A stretch of 64,000 nt of DNA, taken from the NCBI GenBank assembly GCA_000745135.1, contig JQNH01000001.1, positions 1,984,001-2,048,000 of the forward strand. Direction: 5' to 3'. Positions 17,755 through 26,093 of the stretch are shown here, in pieces. This DNA is from Rhizobiales bacterium YIM 77505 (GTDB lineage Bacteria > Pseudomonadota > Alphaproteobacteria > Rhizobiales > Beijerinckiaceae). A program made the position numbers and the translations under genes. How positions within the stretch are numbered: position 1 is the first letter of the stretch; every line of letters begins with the position of its first letter. The notes below the pieces were generated by a model. It searched no databases. It was given only the letters and a program-made list of their open reading frames with translations, and was not told the DNA's origin.

Positions 17755-18378
17755 TCACTCCGCTGCGCGGATCTTTGAACGCTCGCGCTTCGCCAGGCCT
17801 TTCACACCCTCGACCACCAGCCGCGTCGCCAGCGCCGCATAGTCCTTGCGCGACAGCGGGCCGTTCGGTCTGAACCATAGGTAGTGCCAGTTCAGCATGC
17901 CGAAGAGCGACATCGTCACGGGCTTGAGGAACTTGCTGCCCCTCAGCTCCGGCGCGACGGCGACGATGGCATCCGCGAACAGACGCACGAGCTCGCGCTC
18001 GAGGCCCTTCACTTCGGCCTGACGCTCAGGAGAGAGGAGCGAGAGGTTGTTGATCTGAACCTTGTGCTCGGCATCGGCATCCCGATACGCCTCGAGCAGC
18101 GCCGCTGCCAGGGCCTGCAACCGTTCCTGCGGCGGCAGGTGCAGGTCGACCGCCTCCACCGCCTCCAGCAGCTCCTCGAGGTGAAAGCGGATGACGTCGA
18201 ACAGCAGCTCCTCCTTGTCCCGGTAATAGTGGTAGAGGAGCGCTTTCGAGACCCCGCAGGCCTCGGCGATCATGCTCATGGAGGCGCGATCGTAGGAGTG
18301 CGCTGCGAAGAGCTCGGCCGAGCGGTCGAGGATCATCCGACGCTTGTCGTCGTAGTCGCTGGCGCGGGGACGTGCCAT
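17755..18378 (-). CDS. TetR family regulator of the phenylacetate cluster (PaaR-like)
   Basis: A 207-residue TetR regulator. The N-terminal HTH (ILDRSAELFAAHSYDRASMSMIAEACGVSKALLYHYYRDKEELL) is classical. The C-terminal ligand domain contains a region similar to the TetR_C domain of PaaR-type proteins (LWFRPNGPLSRKDYA). The start at 18378 follows a GGAGG ribosome site. It lies 49 bases after paaK on the same strand, at the end of a paaG-paaI-paaK-tetR transcript. PaaR-type TetR proteins respond to phenylacetyl-CoA. A palindrome of TetR-operator type lies at 21077-21096 between paaG and paaN and is the likely target. Both points are inference. Confidence 0.82.
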   Translation of the reverse strand: MARPRASDYDDKRRMILDRSAELFAAHSYDRASMSMIAEACGVSKALLYHYYRDKEELLFDVIRFHLEELLEAVEAVDLHLPPQERLQALAAALLEAYRDADAEHKVQINNLSLLSPERQAEVKGLERELVRLFADAIVAVAPELRGSKFLKPVTMSLFGMLNWHYLWFRPNGPLSRKDYAALATRLVVEGVKGLAKRERSKIRAAE

Positions 18379-18427
18379 CAGAGACCTCCACCCTCCCCTG
18401 GAGGGGCAAGGTAATGCACGCTCGCCC

Positions 18428-19762
18428 TCACGCCTTCGGCCTCCGGTCGACGACACGCTTGGCCTTGCCGACGGAGCGTTCGATGCCTCCCGGGTCCACC
18501 ACGTTGATCGCCGCTGTGACGCCGATCAGGTCCTTGATGTGACGGGCAAGGAGTTCGGCCTGCGCAGCGCGGGATGCGGCGTCCGCATAGTCCTCGCGGG
18601 CCTCCACGATGACCTTCATCTCGTCGAGCCGACCTTCGCGGGTGACCTCGATCTGGTAGTGGGCCGCAAGCCCGGGGCAGCGCAGGATCTGCTCCTCCAC
18701 CTGCGTCGGGAAGACGTTGACGCCGCGTATGATGAGCATGTCGTCGGAACGGCCGGTGATCTTCTCCATGCGCCGCATGGAGCGCGCCGTGCCCGGCAGC
18801 AACCGCGTCAGGTCGCGAGTGCGGTAGCGGACGACGGGCATCGCCTCTTTGGTCAGCGACGTGAAGACGAGCTCGCCCTTTTCGCCGTCGGGCAGCACCG
18901 CGCCCGTCTTGGGGTCGATGATCTCGGGATAGAAATGATCCTCCCAGATATGCAGCCCGTCCTTCGTCTCGACGCATTCATTGGCGACGCCGGGGCCCAT
19001 GACTTCCGACAGGCCGTAGATGTCGACCGCATGCATGTCGAAAGCGTCCTCGATCTCGGCGCGCATGGCGTTGGTCCAGGGTTCGGCGCCGAAGATGCCG
19101 ACCTTCAAGGACGTGGCGCGCGGATCGAGGCCCTTGGCCCGGAACTCGTCGAGGATGGCGAGCATGTAGGAGGGCGTCACCATGATGATGTCCGGCTCGA
19201 AGTCCTGGATGAGCTGCACCTGCCGCTCGGTCATACCGCCGGACACAGGGATCGCGGTGCAGCCGAGGCGCTCCGCACCGTAGTGAGCGCCAAGCCCGCC
19301 CGTGAAGAGGCCGTAGCCATAGGCGATGTGCACTCTCATGCCCGGCCGCCCGCCTGAAGCACGGATCGAGCGCGCCATGAGATCTGACCAAACCTCGATG
19401 TCGGCCTTGGTGTAGCCGACGACCGTCGGCTTGCCCGTGGTGCCCGACGAGGCGTGGATGCGGACCACCTTCTCCCGAGGCACGGCGAAGAGGCCGAAGG
19501 GATAGTTCTCCCGCAGATCCTGCTTGGTCGTGAAGGGGAATTTCGCGAGATCCGGCAGGTCCTTGAAATCGTCCGGATGCACGCCCGCCTCGTCGAACTT
19601 CTTTCGGTAGTGCGGGACGTTGTCGTAGACGTGGCGGAGCGTGCGTTTGAGGCGCTCGCGCTGGAGATGGGCGATCTCATCGCGTGAGGCGATCTCGATC
19701 GGTTCGAGCTCTTCCTTTCGCGGCGTAAGGTCGAGGGCTTTCTTCGGCGTGACCTGCAGCAT
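18428..19762 (-). CDS. paaK: Phenylacetate-CoA ligase PaaK
   Basis: The 444-residue protein activates phenylacetate to phenylacetyl-CoA with ATP. Signatures are FPFTTKQDLRENYPFGLFAV, the P-loop RIHASSGTTGKPTVVGYT, AYGYGLFTGGLGAHYGAE, IYGLSEVMGPGVANEC, and the ITGRSDDMLIIRGVNVFPTQ hinge. All are PaaK hallmarks. I use ATG 19762, with GGGAGGA just upstream, over GTG 19765. The start overlaps the paaI stop (TGATG), showing coupling. This is the entry point for external phenylacetate, beside the ketoacid route via the indolepyruvate oxidoreductase. Confidence 0.95.
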   Translation of the reverse strand: MLQVTPKKALDLTPRKEELEPIEIASRDEIAHLQRERLKRTLRHVYDNVPHYRKKFDEAGVHPDDFKDLPDLAKFPFTTKQDLRENYPFGLFAVPREKVVRIHASSGTTGKPTVVGYTKADIEVWSDLMARSIRASGGRPGMRVHIAYGYGLFTGGLGAHYGAERLGCTAIPVSGGMTERQVQLIQDFEPDIIMVTPSYMLAILDEFRAKGLDPRATSLKVGIFGAEPWTNAMRAEIEDAFDMHAVDIYGLSEVMGPGVANECVETKDGLHIWEDHFYPEIIDPKTGAVLPDGEKGELVFTSLTKEAMPVVRYRTRDLTRLLPGTARSMRRMEKITGRSDDMLIIRGVNVFPTQVEEQILRCPGLAAHYQIEVTREGRLDEMKVIVEAREDYADAASRAAQAELLARHIKDLIGVTAAINVVDPGGIERSVGKAKRVVDRRPKA

Positions 19763-20241
19763 CACGTCCTCCCTTCTGGCCGGGATACCGGCTCTGACTG
19801 CAACAGCGTGCCTTTGATGGTGCGCGAGTGGCCGCGGAACTCGGCCACCACGGCGCCCGTCTGGTTGCGCACCGTGATGTCGTAGATGCCTGAGCGCCCC
19901 GTGCGCGACACCTCGCGCGCATGCGCCGTCAGCACGTCCCCGAGCCTCGCCGGCGCGATGAAGGTGATGGCGCAGTGCTGCGCGACGGCGCGCTGGTCAT
20001 AGGTGTTGCACGCAAAGGCGAAAGCGGAATCGGCGAGCGTGAAGATAAAGCCGCCGTGACAGATCTTGTGGCCGTTCACCATCCGCTCGACCACGTCCAT
20101 CGCCAGCACGGCCTCGCCCGGCGCAACCCGCTCGAGACGCATCCCAAGGCCGCGGGAAGCCTCGTCCTGCGCCCACATGGCATGGGCGCAGGCTTCGGCA
20201 AGCGCCTGCGGGTCAGGCGAGAAAGGCGTCGACGCATCCAT
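19762..20241 (-). CDS. paaI: Phenylacetyl-CoA pathway thioesterase PaaI
   Basis: A 159-residue hot-dog-fold thioesterase. In E. coli PaaI hydrolyses ring-hydroxylated phenylacetyl-CoA and prevents trapping of CoA. The HGGFIFTLADSAFAFACN segment contains the helix with the catalytic Asp of the family. HCAITFIAPARLGD and a C-terminal AEFRGHSRTIKG are also typical. The start ATG at 20241 overlaps the paaG stop (TAATG), and its own stop overlaps the paaK start, so the three genes are tightly coupled. Confidence 0.93.
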   Translation of the reverse strand: MDASTPFSPDPQALAEACAHAMWAQDEASRGLGMRLERVAPGEAVLAMDVVERMVNGHKICHGGFIFTLADSAFAFACNTYDQRAVAQHCAITFIAPARLGDVLTAHAREVSRTGRSGIYDITVRNQTGAVVAEFRGHSRTIKGTLLQSEPVSRPEGRT

Positions 20242-21032
20242 TATCGACGCCCCGTGAACTGTGGCGCCCGCTTCTCGAAGAAGGCGCGCACGCCTTCCGC
20301 GTAGTCGGGCGTCTGCCCCGCCTCTCGCTGCCAGTCGCGCTCGCGGTCGAGTTGCGCGTCGAGCGTACTCGTTTCGGCGGCGTCGAGCGCCCGCTTCGTC
20401 AGGGAGAGCCCGATCGTCGGCTGGGTGGCGAGATGGGCAGCGAGCTTCCCCGCTTCGTCGAGGAGGACGGCATCCTCGACGCATTTCCAGATCAGGCCCC
20501 ACGCCTCGGCCTGTTCGGCCGCCAGAGGTTCCGCCAGCATGGCCAGTCCGCGGGCGCGCGCGGGGCCGACAAGCCGCGGCAGGAACCAGGTGCCCCCCGA
20601 ATCAGGGATGAGGCCGATCTTGGCGAAGGCCTGGATGAACCTCGCCGAGCGCGCCGCAAGGACGATGTCGCAGGCAAGGGCGATATTGGCGCCCGCTCCT
20701 GCCGCAACGCCGTTGACGGCGCAGACCACCGGCATGGGCAAGGCGCGAAGCTTGCGGATGAGGGGGTTGTAGAAGCGCTCGATAGTGCTGCCGAGATCCG
20801 GCACGACGCCCGGCTCATAGACGCGGTTCGATAGGTCCTGCCCGGCGCAGAACCCACGCCCAGCGCCGGTCAGGAGCAGCGCGCGGCAGTCCTCGTCTCC
20901 TTCGGCTTCGACGAGGGCGGCCATGAGATGCGCATGCATCTCTTCGTTGAAAGAGTTGAGCCTGTCCGGCCGGTTGAGGGTGATCAGCCGATAGCCCTCA
21001 CGCCGTTCGACGAGGACGGGCGCCTCGCTCAT
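20241..21032 (-). CDS. paaG: 1,2-epoxyphenylacetyl-CoA isomerase PaaG
   Basis: The 263-residue crotonase-family enzyme converts the ring epoxide to oxepin-CoA and later shifts a double bond. Visible features are GRGFCAGQDLSNR (oxyanion strand), VNGVAAGAGANIALACD, and IGLIPDSGGTWFLPRLVG, in which the Asp is the PaaG catalytic residue. Length and motifs fit PaaG better than PaaF. It leads the paaG-paaI-paaK-tetR operon and diverges from paaN across a region with a TetR-type palindrome. Confidence 0.93.
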   Translation of the reverse strand: MSEAPVLVERREGYRLITLNRPDRLNSFNEEMHAHLMAALVEAEGDEDCRALLLTGAGRGFCAGQDLSNRVYEPGVVPDLGSTIERFYNPLIRKLRALPMPVVCAVNGVAAGAGANIALACDIVLAARSARFIQAFAKIGLIPDSGGTWFLPRLVGPARARGLAMLAEPLAAEQAEAWGLIWKCVEDAVLLDEAGKLAAHLATQPTIGLSLTKRALDAAETSTLDAQLDRERDWQREAGQTPDYAEGVRAFFEKRAPQFTGRR

Positions 21033-21076
21033 GCGTCTCTCCCTGGTATGGACGCCTGTGAGGCGCCTCTTGCATT

Positions 21077-21096
21077 GACCAACCGGTCGGTTAATT
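21077..21096. promoter_or_regulatory. TetR-type palindromic operator between paaG and paaN
   Basis: The core AACCGGTCGGTT (21081-21092) consists of inverted AACCG/CGGTT half-sites with a 2-base spacer. It lies 48 bases upstream of paaG and 78 upstream of paaN. ACCG/CGGT half-sites are typical of TetR-family operators, including PaaR sites in other bacteria. The TetR gene at 17755-18378 is the natural candidate. Confidence 0.55.
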
Positions 21097-21170
21097 ATGT
21101 CGGCAGTGGTCCGCTCGTCAATCTAGAAGTCGCAAGCGCGACAAGCCCAAATGCGGGACCGGAGGAAACA

Positions 21171-22829
21171 ATGGCGAGATTCTTCGACACTCATCGCGCC
21201 ATGCTGGAAGACGCCGTGCAAGCGGCTCGGGAGCGGGGCTACTGGAGCGCCTTCTCCGAAATCCCAAGCGGCAAGATCTATGGTGAGACGGCGCGCCCGG
21301 AGGCGGATGCCGCCTTCGAGGCCATGCTGGACAAGCCGTTTGATCTCGACCAGCCCTCGAGCGGGGCGAGGGTCGGCAAGGAAGTCTCCCCCTTCGGGCG
21401 CGCCCTCGGCATCACCTACCCCAAGGGCGAGGTCGACGCCCTCGTTGCCGCCGCCCGCGACGCCGCGCGCTCCTGGGCCGCCGCGAGCATCGAGGATCGC
21501 GTCGGCGTGGCGCTCGAGATCGTGTCGCGCCTCAACAAGCAGAGCTTCCTCATGGCCCATGCCGTGATGCACACAAGCGGCCAGGGCTATATGATGGCCT
21601 TCCAGGCGGGCGGCCCCCATGCCCAGGACCGGGCGCTGGAGGCGATCGCCTATGCCTATGACGAGATGACCCGAATCCCAGCATCCGCGCGCTGGGAGAA
21701 GCCCCAGGGAAAGAACCCGCCGCTCGTCCTCGACAAGGCCTATCGCATCATCCCCCGTGGCATCGGCCTCGTCATCGGCTGCGCCACTTTCCCGACCTGG
21801 AACAGCTACCCCGGCCTGTTCGCGAGCCTGGTCACGGGCAATGCGGTGATCGTCAAACCGCATCCGCGCGCGATCCTACCGCTCGCTATCACCGTGAGGA
21901 TCGGCCGCGAGGTCCTGCGCGAGGCGGGTTTCGATCCAAACGTGCTGCTCCTCGCCGCCGACGAGCCGGAGGCGCCGATCACGAAGGAACTTGCGCTGCA
22001 TCCGGCCATCGACATCATTGATTTCACCGGCTCGCCCGCCTTCGGCCGCTGGCTGCGCGAGCACGCCCGTGGCAAGGCGGTCTACACGGAGGAGGCGGGC
22101 GTCAATTCGGTCGTCGTCGACTCGACCGACAACTTCAAGGGCTTGTGTCAGAACCTCGCTTTCTCGCTTTGCCTGTATTCGGGGCAGATGTGCACAGCGC
22201 CGCAAAACATCTACGTGCCGGCGGAGGGCGTCGCGACGGACGAGGGACGCAAGAGCTTCGACGAGGTGGCAAGTGGCATCGCCCAGGCAATCGACAGCTT
22301 GTTGAGCGATCCGCAGCGGGCGCAAGCTGTGCTCGGCGCCGTTCAAAGCGAGGACACCTTGAGGCGCATCGAGGCCGCGCGGCGTCTTGGGCGCGTCGTC
22401 CGGGACTCGGGCCCCCTCCCCCACGCGGAAGGGCGCACGGCGACGCCCCTTCTCGTGGCGGTCGATGCGGCCGACGAAGCCGCCTATCTTGAAGAGCGCT
22501 TCGGACCCATCGCCTTCCTCATCCGCACCCGGGACACGGCCGAGGGAATCGAGCGCGCGACACGCTCCGCGAAGGAGAAGGGCGCCATCACGGGCGCGCT
22601 CTATTCCACCGACGAAGCGGTGATCGAGAAAGCGGCCGAAGCCTTTGCCGCCGCGGGCGTGCCTCTGTCGGTGAACCTCACCGGCGGTATCTATGTCAAC
22701 CAGTCGGCCGCCTTCAGCGACTACCACGTCACCGGGGCCAACCCTGCCGGCACCGCGTCCTTCACCGATGCGGCATTCGTTGCCAACCGATTCCGGGTGG
22801 CCACGGTGCGGCGGCCGCTTGCGGCCTAA
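21171..22829 (+). CDS. paaN: Phenylacetate ring-opening aldehyde dehydrogenase PaaN
   Basis: The 552-residue protein is the PaaN type of aldehyde dehydrogenase, which oxidises the semialdehyde formed after oxepin-CoA ring opening. It lacks the C-terminal MaoC hydratase domain of PaaZ, so ring hydrolysis must come from a separate hydratase not seen in this window. Motifs include IGCATFPTWNSYPGLFASLVTGNAVIVKPHP, DFTGSPAFGRWLREH, and LYSGQMCTAPQNIYVP with the catalytic Cys. The ATG at 21171 has an ideal GGAGGA site; upstream open frame overlaps paaG and is not used. It diverges from paaG. Confidence 0.93.
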   Translation: MARFFDTHRAMLEDAVQAARERGYWSAFSEIPSGKIYGETARPEADAAFEAMLDKPFDLDQPSSGARVGKEVSPFGRALGITYPKGEVDALVAAARDAARSWAAASIEDRVGVALEIVSRLNKQSFLMAHAVMHTSGQGYMMAFQAGGPHAQDRALEAIAYAYDEMTRIPASARWEKPQGKNPPLVLDKAYRIIPRGIGLVIGCATFPTWNSYPGLFASLVTGNAVIVKPHPRAILPLAITVRIGREVLREAGFDPNVLLLAADEPEAPITKELALHPAIDIIDFTGSPAFGRWLREHARGKAVYTEEAGVNSVVVDSTDNFKGLCQNLAFSLCLYSGQMCTAPQNIYVPAEGVATDEGRKSFDEVASGIAQAIDSLLSDPQRAQAVLGAVQSEDTLRRIEAARRLGRVVRDSGPLPHAEGRTATPLLVAVDAADEAAYLEERFGPIAFLIRTRDTAEGIERATRSAKEKGAITGALYSTDEAVIEKAAEAFAAAGVPLSVNLTGGIYVNQSAAFSDYHVTGANPAGTASFTDAAFVANRFRVATVRRPLAA

Positions 22830-22851
22830 GATATTTCAAGGTTCAAATATC
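22830..22851. promoter_or_regulatory. 22-base palindrome upstream of livK-like gene
   Basis: GATATTT (22830-22836) and AAATATC (22845-22851) are perfect inverted repeats around an 8-base spacer, lying just after paaN and 25 bases before the binding protein start. The symmetry and AT-rich arms suggest an operator, or part of a promoter for the transporter operon. Confidence 0.45.
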
Positions 22852-22876
22852 GCCAGAACAAACGGGAGGAAAACCT

Positions 22877-24037
22877 ATGAAGCCTATCTCGCTCAAGGCG
22901 CTCGTCGGCGCCGGCGCTCTCGCCCTGGCCCTGGGCCAGCCAGCGATGGCACAGAACACCATCAAGATCGGATCGGTGTTGTCCGTGACCGGGCCTGCGT
23001 CCTTCCTCGGCGAACCCGAGGAGAAGACGCTGAAGATGTATGTCGACAAGGTCAATGCCGAGGGGGGCGTCAACGGCAAGAAGCTCGAACTCATCGTCTA
23101 TGACGACGGTGGCGACGCCAACAAGGCGCGCACGTTCGCGACTCGCCTTGTTGAGGACGACAAGGTCGTCGCGATGGTCGGCGGCTCGATCACGGGGACC
23201 TCGATGGCCATGATCCCCGTCTTCGAGGAAGCCAAGATCCCCTTCATTTCGCTTGGCGGGGCTATCGAGATCGTCGAGCCGGTGCGCAAGTTCGTCTACA
23301 AGACCCCGCACACCGACCGCATGGCCTGCCTGAAGATCTTCGAGGACATGCGAGCCCGGAAGATCACCAAGATCGGCATCATTTCCTCCACTGACGGCTT
23401 CGGGAAATCGATGCGAGAGCAGTGCCTGAAGGCGGCGAAGGAGGGCGGCGTCGAGTTCATCGCCGACGAGACGCATGGACCCGGCGACGCCGACATGACC
23501 CCGCAGCTCACCCGCATCAAGAACACGCCCGGCATCCAGGCGCTCATCCACACCGGATTTGGCCGCCACGGAGCCGTCGTCACCCGCAATGTGCGCCAGG
23601 TGGGGCTGACGATTCCCTTCTACCAGAACCACGGCGTTGCCTCGAAGAGCTACATCGAGCTCTCGGGGGAGGCCGCGAACGGGGTTCGCCTGCCGGCCGC
23701 TGCGCTTCTCGTCGCCGAGAAGCTTCCCGACAACGATCCGCAAAAGCCGGTCGTTCTCGCCTACAAGCAGCACTACGAGAAGACCACCGGGCAGCCCGTC
23801 TCCACCTTCGGCGGTCATGCCTATGACGGGTTCTTCATCCTTGTCGAGGCGATGAAGCGCGCAAAGAGCACCGACCCGGTGAAGATCAACGAGGAGATCG
23901 AGAAGACCAAGGGGTTCATCGGCACGGGCGGCATCGTCAACATGTCTCCCACGGACCACCTCGGCCTCGACCTTTCGGCGTTCAAGATGCTCGAGATCAA
24001 GAACGGCGACTGGAAGCTGGTTCAGGCCGGATCGTGA
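22877..24037 (+). CDS. Branched-chain-type ABC transporter substrate-binding protein (LivK-like)
   Basis: The 386-residue protein has a signal peptide ending around PAMAQ at residue 24 and the type I periplasmic binding fold of LivK/LivJ proteins (IKIGSVLSVTGPASFLGEPEEKTLKMYVD, ELIVYDDGGDANKA). It delivers a ligand to the LivHMGF permease encoded downstream. Proteins of this family bind amino acids but also aromatic acids. Its position after paaN suggests phenylacetate, phenylalanine or a related aromatic compound. GGGAGGA precedes the ATG. It is separated from livH by a 222-base hairpin-rich gap. Confidence 0.9.
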   Translation: MKPISLKALVGAGALALALGQPAMAQNTIKIGSVLSVTGPASFLGEPEEKTLKMYVDKVNAEGGVNGKKLELIVYDDGGDANKARTFATRLVEDDKVVAMVGGSITGTSMAMIPVFEEAKIPFISLGGAIEIVEPVRKFVYKTPHTDRMACLKIFEDMRARKITKIGIISSTDGFGKSMREQCLKAAKEGGVEFIADETHGPGDADMTPQLTRIKNTPGIQALIHTGFGRHGAVVTRNVRQVGLTIPFYQNHGVASKSYIELSGEAANGVRLPAAALLVAEKLPDNDPQKPVVLAYKQHYEKTTGQPVSTFGGHAYDGFFILVEAMKRAKSTDPVKINEEIEKTKGFIGTGGIVNMSPTDHLGLDLSAFKMLEIKNGDWKLVQAGS

Positions 24038-24040
24038 ACC

Positions 24041-24234
24041 CCCTCTCCCCCTCCTGCGGGGAGAGGGCTCCGGCCCCAAACCGGCGGCCGGAGCAAGCCC
24101 GAAGGGCGAGGATGAGGGGGCGCATCCGGATGCGCGCTGTCCTGAAAACCCCCTCACCCTCGCTCCGCTGATGCTTCGCTTGCTTCGTCCCCTGCAAGGG
24201 GGACGAAGCCCTCTCCCCGCACGGCGGGGAGAGG
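24041..24234. repeat. Three strong hairpins between livK and livH
   Basis: This 222-base gap contains three perfect stems: CCCTCTCCCC/GGGGAGAGGG (24041-24050 with 24058-24067), GCTTCGTCCCC/GGGGACGAAGC (24182-24192 with 24199-24209) and CCTCTCCCC/GGGGAGAGG (24210-24218 with 24226-24234). The first and third share the CTCTCCCC core found elsewhere in the window. Such elements behind a binding-protein gene often lower expression of the downstream permease genes; that is inference here. Confidence 0.65.
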
Positions 24235-24259
24235 AGGCAGTCACGGTTGGCGCTCCGTC

Positions 24260-25132
24260 ATGCCCGAATTCCTCCAGTTCCTCTTCTCCGGCCTGACCGT
24301 CGGCGCCGTCTACGCCATGGTCGCCCTTGGCTTCACGCTGATCTACAACGCCTCCGACGTCGTGAACTTCGCTCAAGGGGAGTTCGTGATGATCGGCGGC
24401 ATGGTGACGGCTTTCCTGGGCTATGCCGGCGTGCCGCTGCCTCTGGCCGCCCTGCTCGCTATCGCGGTTGCAATCGTCGTCGGGCTTCTCCTCCACGCGC
24501 TTGCCATCGAGCCCGCGCGCGGAGCTTCGGCGGTGACACTCATCATCATCACCATCGGCGCCTCGATCTTCCTGCGCGGTGCGGCCCAGGTGATCTTCGA
24601 CAAGCAGGCCCACAAGATCCCGGCCTTCTCAGGCGACGCGCCCATCACCTTCATGGGCGCCGCAATCCTGCCGCAGAGCCTGTGGGTGCTCGGGGGCGCG
24701 GTCGTCACTTTCGTCGCCATCTTCCTGTTCATGGACCGCACCCTCCTCGGGAAGGCGGTGCTCGCCACGGCCTCGAACCGGCTGGCAGCACAGCTCGTCG
24801 GGATCAACACCCGCACGGTCATGGCCTTGTCCTTCGGCGCTTCGGCCGCCATCGGGGCGCTCGCCGGCATTCTCATCACGCCGATCACGCTGACGAGCTA
24901 CGATGCGGGCATCCTCCTGGCGCTCAAGGGCTTTGCCGCGGCGATGCTCGGCGGCATGGGCAACCCCCTCGGGGCGGTGCTTGGCGGCATCCTGCTCGGG
25001 CTCTTCGAGCAGTTCAGCGCCGGCTATGTGAGCTCGAGCTACAAGGATGCGGTCGCGTTCATCACCATCCTCCTGGTCCTCTTCGTGATGCCGAGCGGCC
25101 TTTTGGGGCGGCGCGCGGTCGAGCGGGTGTGA
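24260..25132 (+). CDS. Branched-chain-type ABC transporter permease LivH
   Basis: A 290-residue inner-membrane permease of the LivH family with about eight hydrophobic segments. The start, FLQFLFSGLTVGAVYAMVALGFTLIYN, and ASDVVNFAQGEFVMIGG are family hallmarks, as is the GMGNPLGAVLGGILLGLFEQ segment near the end. It pairs with LivM as the transmembrane channel of the importer. Four bases separate it from the GTG start of livM. Confidence 0.92.
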   Translation: MPEFLQFLFSGLTVGAVYAMVALGFTLIYNASDVVNFAQGEFVMIGGMVTAFLGYAGVPLPLAALLAIAVAIVVGLLLHALAIEPARGASAVTLIIITIGASIFLRGAAQVIFDKQAHKIPAFSGDAPITFMGAAILPQSLWVLGGAVVTFVAIFLFMDRTLLGKAVLATASNRLAAQLVGINTRTVMALSFGASAAIGALAGILITPITLTSYDAGILLALKGFAAAMLGGMGNPLGAVLGGILLGLFEQFSAGYVSSSYKDAVAFITILLVLFVMPSGLLGRRAVERV

Positions 25133-25136
25133 CACC

Positions 25137-26093
25137 GTGCGAAGCTTCTCCTCCTCGCGCCTCGCGACACTGTTGATCCTGGCGGCGGCCATAGCGGCGC
25201 TCCCGCTGATCTTCCCGTCGGGCTACTACTTCCGCGTCGCCGCGCTCGTCTGGATCTCGGCCCTTGCCGCCATCGGCCTCAACGTGCTCATGGGGCAGGC
25301 TGGTCAGGTGAGCCTCGGACATGCGGGCTTCTTCGGCATCGGCGCCTATGCGGTGGCGATCGGGCCCACTCATCTCGGCATTCCGCCCTGGGCCTCTCTG
25401 CTTCTCGGGGCCGTGCTGGCGGGCGGCCTCGCCTATCTCGTCGGCCGCCCGGTGCTGCGCCTGCGCGGGCATTATCTCGCCATCGCAACGCTCGGCCTCG
25501 GCGTGCTGGTGTCGATCGTGCTGACGAACGAAAGCCGCTGGACCGGCGGACCGGACGGCATGCCGGTGCCGCGCCTGATCCTGTTCGGCTGGCGCGTTTC
25601 CGGCGCCGAGACCTGGTATTGGGTGACGGGCGGCGCCCTCCTCGTCGGCACGTGGATCGCCCTCAATCTCACCGATACGCCCACCGGGCGAGCGCTGCGC
25701 GCCTTGCACGACAGCGAGGTCGCGGCGCGCGTCGCGGGCGTCGATGTGGCTCGGTACAAGCTCGCGGCTTTCGTGATCGCGGCCGTCTACGCCTCCCTTG
25801 CGGGGTCGCTGCTTGCGCTCATGAACGGCTTCATCACGCCCGATCAGGCGGGTTTCCTGCACTCGGTCGAGTTCGTTACCATGGTCGTCGTCGGCGGGCT
25901 GGGTTCGGTCGCTGGCGCGATCGTCGGCGCCGTCGTCCTCGTCACCCTTCCGCAGCTCCTGACCGCGTTCCAGGACTATCAGCACCTCATGCTCGGGCTC
26001 CTGATCATGCTCTTCATGATCTTCCTGCGCGAGGGCATCGTGCCGAGCTTGCGCGCCCTGTGGCGCCTGCGCGCTGCCGGAGCCGCCGCATGA
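25137..26093 (+). CDS. Branched-chain-type ABC transporter permease LivM
   Basis: A 318-residue permease starting at GTG 25137. The LivM signatures GLNVLMGQAGQVSLGHAGFFGIGAYA and LRGHYLAIATLGLG are clear, as is a FVTMVVVGGLGSVAGAIVGA segment late in the protein. About eight to ten hydrophobic helices are visible. It forms the heterodimeric channel with LivH. Its stop overlaps the livG start (ATGA), showing coupled translation. Confidence 0.92.
   Translation: MRSFSSSRLATLLILAAAIAALPLIFPSGYYFRVAALVWISALAAIGLNVLMGQAGQVSLGHAGFFGIGAYAVAIGPTHLGIPPWASLLLGAVLAGGLAYLVGRPVLRLRGHYLAIATLGLGVLVSIVLTNESRWTGGPDGMPVPRLILFGWRVSGAETWYWVTGGALLVGTWIALNLTDTPTGRALRALHDSEVAARVAGVDVARYKLAAFVIAAVYASLAGSLLALMNGFITPDQAGFLHSVEFVTMVVVGGLGSVAGAIVGAVVLVTLPQLLTAFQDYQHLMLGLLIMLFMIFLREGIVPSLRALWRLRAAGAAA

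Noticed and set aside
24041-24234. CRISPR-like array in the livK-livH gap
   Set aside because: The repeats are inverted hairpins of different size without regular spacers.
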